Positions 1 to 8,473 of a DNA stretch of 64,000 nucleotides are shown here, piece after piece (within the stretch, counting starts at the first letter, position 1; the number at the start of each line of letters is the position of its first letter). The DNA lies in contig NC_087248.1 of the NCBI RefSeq assembly GCF_037042905.1, forward strand, positions 255,501 to 319,500. The letters run 5' to 3'. The notes beneath the pieces are model-generated. The model saw only the letters and a program-made list of their open reading frames with translations. It did no database searches and was not told where the DNA came from. Position numbers and translations under genes: made by a program. Source of the stretch: Lytechinus pictus (lineage: Eukaryota; Echinodermata; Echinoidea; Temnopleuroida; Toxopneustidae).

Positions 1-251
1 TCTTCTTGGAAAAAGTTCTATATCATCACGACGTCGACTGTTGAAGATTACGTTTTCAAATAAGTTCAGTCTCTTTAATATTTTGATGCTTGATATTTCT
101 TCAAAAAAGTTTAAAATGTACCAGTTCGAAGATTGAAGCATGGGAATCATTAAATTTTGGAAGATTTCGCTGAATTTACTCTCATTGTTGCTATTTCTTT
201 GAATGGTTAAAATTGTAAATGTAAAAGCTGAAATCAATAAATTCACAATTA
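1..251 (-). other. 3' untranslated tail of the gypsy element
   Basis: AT-rich sequence follows the pol stop. There is no ORF of note and no similarity to the 6206-6725 LTR region. Minus-strand CCAAGAAGA at the very edge may be the beginning of the polypurine tract. Confidence 0.4.
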
Positions 252-3200
252 TCATTTTTCAACGTCGCGAAATCTTGTTGGTATTTTTACTCTTCGTCCA
301 TAACGCGTAGTTGTGATGTTCTCATCTGGTGGACGTCCATGGGGTTGAGTTTGAGGGGCATTATGGTGTCTGACATCGGATGGACCTGGGGTTTGGTTAG
401 GAAGACCTGGTGTGCGCTCATCAGAGGGGTTTGGTAGTAGTTGGTCATCTGACTGATTCCGGTCAGTTCTACGAACTTCTCGCCTCGGCTGGATGGGCTC
501 TGACCTTGATGGTTGGTCAGATGTAGACTGGGGGTGAACATCTGGCGATGACAATTCTGACCATGAAGGTTGGTCAGATGAAGGAGGACGTTGGGCATCA
601 GGTGTAGAGCGAGACTGCCCTGACCATGAAGGTTGGTCAGATGAAGGAGGACGTTTTACATCTAGTGTGGAGCGAGACTGTCCTGACCATGAAGGTTGGT
701 CAGATGAAGGAGGACGTTGGGCATCAGGTGTAGAGACAGACTGCCCTGACCATGATGGTTGGTCAGTATCTGTCGTCAGTTGTGGTTTGGTAGTTGACCA
801 TTCGATGAAGGAAGTTTGAGGATGAGATAGAGAACTTGAAGGAGGTTGTGAGTTTGAAGGTTTTGAATTTGAAGGAGGGATGGTTGGTTGAGTTCCACCT
901 TCTTTCCTAGACTCAGGTTGTTGAGGTAGTTTCGATCTGAAGAGCTTCAGTCTGTTATGATGTACTACCTTCTGTATTCTCTGATTATGGATGTCTTCAA
1001 TACGATAGTTCAAACCATCTTCTGAGGAAGACATAATGGAAAATGGTCCGGTCCAGTTTGGTTGTAGCTTGTGTCTGGCATTTGCTGGGTCATGAAGCCA
1101 AACTAAGTCTCCAACAGAGTACTTGATGGTACGAGTCTTCATGTCGTAACCTACTTTCTGCTGCTTTTGGGCAAGTTCAGATTTCTGCTTGGCATAATGA
1201 AATGCTTTCTTAAGACGTTGTTGGAGATCCATAACATACTGTTCTGGTGAAGTAGTATGTTGCTGTGCTGGAACTGGACATGTTATGTTCACTGGAACTC
1301 GAGCTTCTCTTCCATGAAGAAGGAAGTAGGGACTAAGTCCTGTTGTGGAGTGGACACTTGAGTTGTATGCAAGTTGTAGTTGAGGGAGGTGAGAATCCCA
1401 ATCTCCACGTTTGTCAGCGACATATCGTGCTAATTGTTCTTTGATCACACGATTTGCTCGTTCGACCATTCCAGCACCTTGAGGATGGTAAGGCGAAGAT
1501 CTGGATTTGCGAATTCCAAGTTTCTCGCAAAGTTGTTGTACGAGCCTTGACTCAAACTGTCGACCTTGGTCAGTGTGCAGAGTTTCTGGCACACCATGCT
1601 CTGTGACGTAGTCTTCGAAGATGTGCTTGGCGACCGTCTCGGCAGTTTGGTTCCTCATAGGGTAGATGTTGACATATTTTGTGAAGTGGTCGATGATGAC
1701 TAGTATGTAGCGATATCCACGGCGAGAAATAGGGAGTTCAGCGATGTCGGCGAAGATCATCTGAAAAGGGTGATCAGTCGTGATACTTCGTAATGGGGCT
1801 TGGTGTTTTGGATTTGGTGACCTGAACGACTCGCATGCCATACAAGTAGAACAATGGTTGGTAATATCTCGTCTCATGAATGGCCAATAACATGTTGCTT
1901 CTGCTCGATGAAGTGTGCGCTGAATTCCGAAATGGCCTGATGAAGGATGTCCATGGAGTTCTTCAAGTACTTTAGGAATGAGCTTTTGAGGTATGACTGG
2001 CTGAAGTATTGTTGTGCCAAGTCTATCATATTTCATACGATAGAGTATGTTTCCCTTAATTGTCAGACGAGGGTATTCCCAGAGTAGTCGTCTCGTACGG
2101 GGATTGAAGCGACGTATTTCTCTGACAGATGGTCGATATCCCAACTTGACATACTCCATGACTTGGTTGATGTCTGGGTCTTGTTCTTGGCTTTCTTGCA
2201 ACTCAGATTGCTGATCGGCTAGAATGAAATTTTCTGGTTGCGTCTGGTAAGTACTTTGGGACTTGTGTTCAGTCGATCCTTGAGTAGTGTAAGACTTCAT
2301 AGTAGACCTTGTGTGAACTACATTACAACTGGTTTGGTATTGATGTAGGAGATTGGTTTGGTTATCTCTTGAGTGGTTGTGTGGACGTCGAGAGAGTGCG
2401 TCAGCATTCTGATTGGAGCGTCCCTTGCGATGTATGATCTTGAAGGAATAGGCATCCAATTCTACTATCCAGCGTGCACGTCTACCAGTTGCATCATCTT
2501 GGATTGGCACTTTCATGTATCCTAGAAGTGGTTGGTGGTCTGTGTATACTGAGAAAGGCTGGCCTCTAAGATAGTGGCGGAAGTGTCGTACAGCTGCGAC
2601 AATGGCCCACAATTCTCGATCGTATGTAGACCATCTCTTCTGACTTTCTGATAGTTTGTGGCTGTAGTAGGCTATGACGTGTTCTCTTCCATCTTGGACT
2701 TGGGAGAGAATGGCTCCAACAGCATCACTAGAAGCATCTGTGGCTATGTTGAATGTCTTGTTGAAGTTAGGAAATGCTAGTATGGGTGGATTGGTAAGTG
2801 CCATTTTCAGTTTGATGAAGGCGTTTTCACAGTCGGCATTCCAGACGAATTGCGTTCCTTTGTGCGTCAGATTGGTAAGAGGTGTGGAAACTTGGGCAAA
2901 GCCTGGAATAAATCGACGATAGAATGAAGCAAGGCCTAAGAACGATCTGATTTGTGAAGGATTCTTGGGTCTTGGCCATGCTGCAACCTTGGCTGTGTTG
3001 TTTGGATCTGGAAGCACTCCTTGTGTACCAATTACATAGCCTAGATAGGTGACTTTCTTCTGTAGAAATTGGCATTTGGTAGGTTTCAACTTCAATCCGG
3101 CGTCTTTGAAGCGCTGGAGGACTTCTTGGAGGTTTTGGAGATGTTCTTCAAAGCTTCTACCCATCACAATACAGTCGTCGAGGTATATGAGACAAGTCGA

Positions 3201-4619
3201 CCAATGCAGACCATGTAAGACAGATTCCATAAGACGCTGAAATGTCATTGGTGCATTTACTAAGCCGAATGGCATGACATTAAAATGATATAAGCCAGTA
3301 CCGGTGGTAAAGGCTGTCTTCTCTTTACTTTCTGGGTCAAGTCTAATCTGCCAATACCCGCTTGAAAGATCCATGACACTGAAGTAGGATGACGAAGAGA
3401 GGGCGTCAACAGAATCATCTTGACGAGGTATCGGGTGAGAGTCTCTGATGGTGACGGCATTGAGAGCTCTGTAATCGACACAGAATCTGTATGTGTTGTC
3501 CTTTTTCTTTACCATCACTATAGGACTCGACCAAGGACTGTGGCTTTCTTCGATAATTCCACGTTCAAGAAGATTATCGACCTGTCTCTGAATTTCACAT
3601 CGCATGGTAGGTGATGTGCGATAAGCTCTTTGACGGATGGGTGTGTCACTCGTTGTGGTTATCTTGTGGTAGACATCAGCCTGTCCTATATCGTCCTGAG
3701 ATGAGCTAAACACATCAGCATAGGAATTTAGAACTTGCTTGGTCTTGTCATACTGTTCCTTGGTAAGGTCTGATTTGGAAAGCATGTCATCTACTGGCAA
3801 GATTGGTTTTGCCTCTTGGGTAGCTGCAATCACCTTATCGAAGATCTTGTATTCTTCTTCTGGATCACTGGTCAGTGAGTGGAAGTGACCAAGGGTGGTG
3901 TTCACTGTGAGATCAACCTTTTCTTGAGATGTATTGACCAGTCTAACAAGGATGAGACCGTCTTGGGCTGTGTTCACTGATCTGGCACCAGCTACAGGAT
4001 GATATTCTTGTAATGTTGGCTCAAAGATACCATCATATCCTTGCGGGATAAGGTCTGGTTGTTGAGGTTCTAGTCTGCCTTGGACATGTATCTCACTCAT
4101 TGCTGGTATAGAGACTTGTCCTACCAGTGTAACATTGCACTTGAAAGGGGCTTGGTAACGGTGCTTGTCGACTAGAGGTATCGTTACACCTGGCATGGTG
4201 AACGTAGTAGTGGAGAGTACTGCGTCGTTTCTCCAAAAGAAATCCCAACCTATGATGACAGGGTGGCTTATTCCTCTGGCGACCATGAACGTATGTCGTC
4301 GTGAAGTATTACCAAGATGTAGGATGATGTCAATGGTACCGATGATGTCTAGAAGCTGTTTGGTGACAGACGTTGCTGCAATAGTGGATTTCACTAGAGG
4401 GCTTCTCTGAGACTTTGGTATTGAGTCATAGAAATCACTGCTGACAAGGGAGGTGTATGATCCGCAGTCTAAATACGCCAAGACATATGTGTTGTCTAGG
4501 ATTACAGGGATGAAGGGTGGTTGTTGCGGCAAACACTCAGATCCATTTTCTTTGTTTACTTGGGCCGTAGTTGTGGGAGTTGATGAGTGACCCGCATCAC
4601 CAACTAGAGGTAGTTTCCC
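252..4619 (-). CDS. pol: pol polyprotein: protease, reverse transcriptase, RNase H, integrase
   Basis: This encodes the enzymes that copy and insert the retrotransposon. There is no credible ATG near the start: the frame is entered from gag by -1 frameshifting at 4613-4619 and stays open to 252, about 1426 residues counted from position 4532. In that numbering the protease has DCGS at 22-25 and a flap-distal IIGWDFF near 93. RT spans about 300-500 with FCVDYRAL at 350 and YLDD at 450. RNase H has TDAS at 598, E640 and YTDHQ at 663. Integrase has a zinc-binding H862/H867/C897/C900 finger and a D929, D988, E1024 core (D-D-35-E), followed by a GPF module (WTGPF, 1160). The C-terminal 200 residues are Pro/Ser-rich with a 21-residue tandem repeat and end in a basic RYGRR segment. 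The protease motif is odd (DCG rather than DTG or DSG). Confidence 0.95.
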   Translation of the reverse strand, partial: GKLPLVGDAGHSSTPTTTAQVNKENGSECLPQQPPFIPVILDNTYVLAYLDCGSYTSLVSSDFYDSIPKSQRSPLVKSTIAATSVTKQLLDIIGTIDIILHLGNTSRRHTFMVARGISHPVIIGWDFFWRNDAVLSTTTFTMPGVTIPLVDKHRYQAPFKCNVTLVGQVSIPAMSEIHVQGRLEPQQPDLIPQGYDGIFEPTLQEYHPVAGARSVNTAQDGLILVRLVNTSQEKVDLTVNTTLGHFHSLTSDPEEEYKIFDKVIAATQEAKPILPVDDMLSKSDLTKEQYDKTKQVLNSYADVFSSSQDDIGQADVYHKITTTSDTPIRQRAYRTSPTMRCEIQRQVDNLLERGIIEESHSPWSSPIVMVKKKDNTYRFCVDYRALNAVTIRDSHPIPRQDDSVDALSSSSYFSVMDLSSGYWQIRLDPESKEKTAFTTGTGLYHFNVMPFGLVNAPMTFQRLMESVLHGLHWSTCLIYLDDCIVMGRSFEEHLQNLQEVLQRFKDAGLKLKPTKCQFLQKKVTYLGYVIGTQGVLPDPNNTAKVAAWPRPKNPSQIRSFLGLASFYRRFIPGFAQVSTPLTNLTHKGTQFVWNADCENAFIKLKMALTNPPILAFPNFNKTFNIATDASSDAVGAILSQVQDGREHVIAYYSHKLSESQKRWSTYDRELWAIVAAVRHFRHYLRGQPFSVYTDHQPLLGYMKVPIQDDATGRRARWIVELDAYSFKIIHRKGRSNQNADALSRRPHNHSRDNQTNLLHQYQTSCNVVHTRSTMKSYTTQGSTEHKSQSTYQTQPENFILADQQSELQESQEQDPDINQVMEYVKLGYRPSVREIRRFNPRTRRLLWEYPRLTIKGNILYRMKYDRLGTTILQPVIPQKLIPKVLEELHGHPSSGHFGIQRTLHRAEATCYWPFMRRDITNHCSTCMACESFRSPNPKHQAPLRSITTDHPFQMIFADIAELPISRRGYRYILVIIDHFTKYVNIYPMRNQTAETVAKHIFEDYVTEHGVPETLHTDQGRQFESRLVQQLCEKLGIRKSRSSPYHPQGAGMVERANRVIKEQLARYVADKRGDWDSHLPQLQLAYNSSVHSTTGLSPYFLLHGREARVPVNITCPVPAQQHTTSPEQYVMDLQQRLKKAFHYAKQKSELAQKQQKVGYDMKTRTIKYSVGDLVWLHDPANARHKLQPNWTGPFSIMSSSEDGLNYRIEDIHNQRIQKVVHHNRLKLFRSKLPQQPESRKEGGTQPTIPPSNSKPSNSQPPSSSLSHPQTSFIEWSTTKPQLTTDTDQPSWSGQSVSTPDAQRPPSSDQPSWSGQSRSTLDVKRPPSSDQPSWSGQSRSTPDAQRPPSSDQPSWSELSSPDVHPQSTSDQPSRSEPIQPRREVRRTDRNQSDDQLLPNPSDERTPGLPNQTPGPSDVRHHNAPQTQPHGRPPDENITTTRYGRRVKIPTRFRDVEK
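500..790 (-). repeat. 63-bp coding minisatellite in the pol C-terminus
   Basis: Units starting CTGACCATGAAGGTTGG recur at 557, 620, 683 and 746 (exact 63-bp spacing), with a degenerate unit at about 500. Each encodes 21 residues of the form QPSWSGQS...RPPSSD, so copy-number change keeps the reading frame. The repeat sits after the integrase GPF module, in a region that is not catalytic. Confidence 0.9.
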
Positions 4620-5716
4620 TGGTAAGTTCTATCAGCTTGTTCGTTGAAGCGAACATTCCGTTGCCTTCTGGGCGGAGTAGGGGGACGTCTACTCAGCATA
4701 TCTGGTCTGAAGGAGGATGACTGTGAGTGCGACGAGTATCTTGTCGGACTGGATGAGGGCGACGAGAAATTCCTTCTAGGTGAGTCTGATCGATGTAGGG
4801 AGGAATCATGATAAGAATGGGGATATGATCTATGTCGTGATCTCTCTTGCTGGTAAGTATGCTTATCGTGGTAGTACCCATATCTTGTCGGACTAGATGA
4901 GGGTGAACGATGTCCATGATATGGCCTTTCATCACGACGGGAGTATCTAGTCGGACTTGAGTATGCTGACTGACGATGGTATGATCTATCATCACCATGT
5001 GAGTACCTATTTGGACTTGAGTATGGTGACCGATGATAATTTCTGTCATGTGGTCTTTTCTCGAAGGAGGAAGGAGATCTTGAGCGACCTGACATCGTGA
5101 GTGTTTCAATCTTTTCCTCTAGGGAGGCAATACGCTGCATGAGTGCATCGTTTGAGTTCTCAGACTTGGATGTAGCAGCCACTTGAATCTGAGTACTATC
5201 AGACTGACCCAAAAGTGTTGCTTGTTCTATGCGAACTGCAGTATTAACGGCTTGCTTGAAAGATTCGACACCGTGTTCATATAGCTTTCTCCTCAGCTGT
5301 AAGTCTAAGCCTGCCATGAAGCGACGAAACTTCTCTCCATCTTGAGCTTCCTCATCGTACTTGGGAAAAGCTTCACCAACTAACGTTGAAATAGCTGCTG
5401 CAAATACTTCAATAGGTTCTAGGGGCTGTCTAGTCCGTGCAGTAACACAAGAACGGAAGTTTGTTAGGTATGTTTTTCTGCCAAATATTTCTGAAAGAAT
5501 TGTCTTTACTTTCTCAAAGTCTTTCTTATCAGAATCAGGAATATTTTCCCAGACAGTAAATGCTGAACCTGAAAGTCTGGAAGGAAGTAAGCTATGTTTC
5601 TGGGCATTACTACTGCCTACTGAGTCAACTGCTACTTCAAATCTTTTCACCCATTGGTGAAAATCTTGACCTTCTCCAGTGAAAGTCTCTGGTAATTCAA
5701 GGCGAAACATTGCCAT
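4604..5716 (-). CDS. gag: gag structural protein
   Basis: This is a 370-residue ORF upstream of pol, in the typical gag position. Residues 1-190 look like a gypsy-type capsid region: an N-terminal FTGEG...FHQWVKRFE segment, a WENIPDSD stretch and helical arms. Residues 190-210 form a short heptad-rich segment (IASLEEKIETL). The tail (about 215-360) is rich in Arg, Ser, Tyr and His and repeats SSPTRY or SSPNRY about five times. I see no CCHC zinc knuckle, so RNA binding may rely on the basic tail. The ATG at 5716 follows the leader directly. The stop codon is 4604-4606, seven bases past a GGGAAAC slippery site. Assignment as gag rests on position and overall character rather than a diagnostic motif. 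Confidence 0.88.
   Translation of the reverse strand: MAMFRLELPETFTGEGQDFHQWVKRFEVAVDSVGSSNAQKHSLLPSRLSGSAFTVWENIPDSDKKDFEKVKTILSEIFGRKTYLTNFRSCVTARTRQPLEPIEVFAAAISTLVGEAFPKYDEEAQDGEKFRRFMAGLDLQLRRKLYEHGVESFKQAVNTAVRIEQATLLGQSDSTQIQVAATSKSENSNDALMQRIASLEEKIETLTMSGRSRSPSSFEKRPHDRNYHRSPYSSPNRYSHGDDRSYHRQSAYSSPTRYSRRDERPYHGHRSPSSSPTRYGYYHDKHTYQQERSRHRSYPHSYHDSSLHRSDSPRRNFSSPSSSPTRYSSHSQSSSFRPDMLSRRPPTPPRRQRNVRFNEQADRTYQGNYL
4613..4619 (-). promoter_or_regulatory. -1 ribosomal frameshift slippery heptamer GGGAAAC
   Basis: Read on the minus strand in the gag frame, the codons are CAG GGA AAC TAC CTC TAG. The heptamer G GGA AAC fits the X XXY YYZ rule for -1 programmed frameshifting. Slipping back one base gives GGG AAA CTA CCT, which opens directly into the pol frame with no stop before the protease. 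The gag and pol ORFs differ by exactly -1. I did not fold the downstream RNA, so a stimulatory pseudoknot is not shown. Confidence 0.8.
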
Positions 5717-6191
5717 GATGAATTAAGACTACCAGACAATGCTGTACAAGTTCATGTAAATGAAGAAGGGTGATCAACTTTCATTAACAGCATAAAAGTG
5801 TCTTAATGAAGGAGGGAGCTTACTAATCATGCAAAGGATGAAAATACTATCTCATAAGTTGCATACTAATAAATAACTGGAGAATAAATGATGAAGGATG
5901 ACATCAAATATATATGATATCTGACAAAATGGTGGTAGACTTACTCAAATATGTAGACAAATTTACTCCGCTAAAATTCAAGATGAAGGGAGAAATCAAG
6001 ACTTGAAGCAGGTTGCAAAATGCTTGAAGTACTAAACCCACGATGAGTAGTATATTGAAGTCTATGCACATGAAGTAGGAGGCAAATAGCTTTACTGAAG
6101 GAGGAAGAGCTAACATGTCAGTTGAAGCAGGGAGAAATTAGCTTGGTAGGGCTATCACTGGCTGCAAACTCTGCCTGAAGTTAGGGAGACA

Positions 6192-6203
6192 CCGCTGCTA
6201 CCA
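6192..6203 (-). promoter_or_regulatory. Primer-binding site, initiator tRNA-Met type
   Basis: On the minus strand the sequence is TGGTAGCAGCGG, starting a few bases inside the presumed LTR end. TGGTAGCAG is the complement of the 3' end of animal initiator tRNA-Met (CTGCTACCA), with one mismatch at position 10 and GG matching again after it. Position between LTR and gag is right for minus-strand primer binding. Confidence 0.65.
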
Positions 6204-6205
6204 GT

Positions 6206-6725
6206 TTGTAGTGTGGCCGAGTGTTCTATCATGTCTACCTCACAAATCAGTCAGAAACAAGCAAACTCATATTATAATGAACTAAACTCAAAAATAAAGA
6301 TGTTGACCAAAATGAAGTCTAGTAGTGCTCTGCTTTATTGGTCTGCAATGCAGACCTCACTAGGCATTGCCTTCACAAATAATACATTCAAATATATTCA
6401 AAAATAATGTCACATGATAAATTCAACCAATAGAGAAACAGAGAATGGGAGAACCCAGAAAAGTGGAGGAACCAAGGGTGAAAGGTGAACCAATGAGGAT
6501 GAGGTAAGATGATATGAATGAAGAAGAATGTTCTGAATGTAAATGAGAAAATAACAATAGAAACATGTGAAGCTGTATGGAGTTGGAATGGCAATGGAAT
6601 GATGTGATGAAGAAACTAAGGAATGAGAGAAACAGGTGTGTGACAGCGGCATAGAAATGGTTGTGAAGAGAAGTATGGAAAGCAAAGTGTGAAATAAACA
6701 ATTATATTAAATAAGGCAAAATTCA
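6206..6725 (-). mobile_element. Putative 5' LTR of the gypsy element (outer end unresolved)
   Basis: The inner border is inferred from the primer site: on the minus strand the sequence ends CTACA, then AAC, then TGGTAGCAG. A minus-strand AATAAAG at about 6332-6338 is a reasonable R-region polyadenylation signal, leaving a U5 of about 125 bp. The region 6420-6700 is strongly purine-rich on the plus strand. Because the 3' LTR is not in the window, the outer boundary cannot be set by comparison; 6725 is where foldback-element sequence begins. Confidence 0.45.
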
Positions 6726-6729
6726 ACTC

Positions 6730-8290
6730 TTACACTATCCTTAATCCCATACTATCCTTAAAGGGATGGTCCGGGCTGAAAATATCCCGGTGAAAATATA
6801 TATATCTTAATACATAGAGTAGAATTCACTAAGCAAAATACTGAAAATTTCATCAAAATCGGATAACAAATAATAAAGTTATTGAAGTTTAGAATTTAGC
6901 AATATTTTGTGAAAACAGTCGTCATGAATATTCATTAGGTGGGCTGATGATGTCACATCCCCACTTTCCGTTTTCTTATGTTATTACATAAAATCATATT
7001 TTTTTCATTATTTCATACTTGTGTGAATAATCTGTCTCGATCCCTTATAATGAAATAAGTTGCAGCAATAAATATCTAATGCACTAAATCAGATGTCAAT
7101 CCAATTTTTCTAGTTCTTGGAGGAAAAAATTTGAATAAACCTAATTTCATATAATAAATAACAAAAGAACAAGTGGAGATGTGACATCATCAGCCCACCT
7201 AATGAATATTCATGACTATATACTGTTTTCACAAAATATTGCTAAACTTTAAAATTCAATAACTTTGTTATTTGTTATCCGATTTTGATGAAATTTTCAG
7301 CATTTTGCTCAGTGAATTCTACTCTATTTTTTAAACTATAAATACTGTCAGCCCGGACCATCCCTTTAACCCCATACTATCTTTTTTTCGATTCACACTG
7401 TCTTTCTTAACCCCGTACTATTTGCTTAGCCGGGGTTAAAACCCCGGGCAATCACACAGCTCAGATTATTTTACCATACAGAGTGCGATTAACGTGCAAT
7501 TTCGACTTCTGTGATTGGCTAATGCTTAGCCCCACTTTTGCTTAGCCCTGTTTCGTTTCACACTGCATCTCTTAGCACCGCAATTGTGGTGCTAGCACCG
7601 CAATAAGCCGGCTAACCCTGCCTTTTTGCAGGGCCAGATATATGCTTTACACACTGCACTTTTTTTCCCTTAACCCCAGGAAATTGGTGGGGCTAAGGGG
7701 GGGGGGGTCTTATAGCCCCACCAATTTCCCGGGGTTACAGGTTATAGCCGGCTTATTGTGGTGCTAGCACCACAATTGCGGTGCTATAAGTTTCAGTTTA
7801 GTTTATTTCACTTCCATTTTCTGATAATAAACATAACAAACATATATATACATATGTATAAATGTACAAAACAGAGTGTCATAAGAATACTTCAATAATC
7901 AATTAACAAATTCGTAGGAAAAAGATGAAATGTATACAATTTTTGTTCAAGATACAATTTGATGATTAGACAAATTATAGATTACAGTTAGCATGTGAAA
8001 ATGAAAATGAGGGACTTATTAAAAAGCGAAGCTTGTAATTGTAAGCCCCTTAAAGAGATAAGAGATGCAGTGTGAAACGAAACAGGGCTAAGCAAAAGTG
8101 GGGCTAAGCATTAGCCAATCACATAAGTCGAAATTGCACGTTAATCGCGCTCTGTATGGTAAAATCATTAATATTTATGAGCTGTGTGATTGCCCGGGGT
8201 TAGGCGTTAACCCCAGCTAAGCAAATAGTACGGGGTTAAGGATAGTATGGGGTTAAGGAAATGCAGTGTGAAAAGCATAATAGTACCGTA
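6730..8290. mobile_element. Foldback element with nested AACCCCGTACTAT inverted repeats
   Basis: Arms about 7400-7575 and 8060-8265 are inverted copies of each other, sharing segments such as TTGCTTAGCCCTGTTTCG and ATTAACGTGCAATTTCGAC. The arms contain repeated AACCCCGTACTAT and CACACTGC modules. Between them, 7577-7785 is a second inverted repeat (GGTGCTAGCACCGCAAT), with an inner hairpin at about 7670-7735. No transposase ORF is seen, so it is non-autonomous. The left arm is interrupted by a TTAA MITE (6758-7369). Confidence 0.75.
6758..7369. mobile_element. TTAA-flanked MITE, family A copy 1
   Basis: The left end TTAAAGGGATGGTCCGGGC and right end GCCCGGACCATCCCTTTAA are inverted and flanked by TTAA. 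Subterminal blocks (ATTCATTAGGTGGGCTGATG, GTGACATCATCAGCCC) are also inverted, giving a long hairpin of about 610 bp. TTAA targets are typical of piggyBac- and Kolobok-type transposases. It has no coding capacity. Confidence 0.85.
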
Positions 8291-8324
8291 CTATTTACCG
8301 TGCTAGCCCACTTTGCTAAAACGT

Positions 8325-8425
8325 AGTGTAAAAACGAAGTGGGCTAAGCTTAACCCCGGGAAATTGATGGGGCTAAGACCCCCCCCCCCCCCTTAGCCCC
8401 ACCAATTTCCCGGGGTTAAGGACAA
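8325..8425. repeat. Short hairpin related to the foldback element
   Basis: TTAACCCCGGGAAATTGATGG and its inverted copy flank a poly-C run at about 8379-8392. The same hairpin occurs inside the foldback loop at about 7670-7735, so this is another unit of that family. Confidence 0.65.
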
Positions 8426-8473
8426 TAAGTGCAGTGTGAAAAGCATATTATAAGGGCTCTAAACACGTAATGT

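Larger units (their letters stand above)
252..6205 (-). mobile_element. Ty3/gypsy-type LTR retrotransposon, internal region
   Basis: A near-complete element lies on the minus strand. In transcriptional order it has a 5' LTR remnant above 6206, a primer-binding site at 6192-6203, an untranslated leader of about 475 bp, gag (5716-4604), then pol reached through a -1 frameshift. Domain order PR-RT-RNase H-integrase is the Ty3/gypsy order. Both ORFs are open with no internal stop, so the copy is probably young. The stretch 251-1 after the pol stop shows no match to the 5' LTR. Its last bases on the minus strand (AAGAAGA at the window edge) could be the start of a polypurine tract, which would put the 3' LTR just outside the window. 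No envelope ORF is seen. Confidence 0.93.

Noticed and set aside
6410..6701. Overlapping His/Phe/Ser-rich minus-strand ORFs
   Set aside because: Composition bias from the purine-rich LTR region; three frames are open together, which is not coding behaviour.
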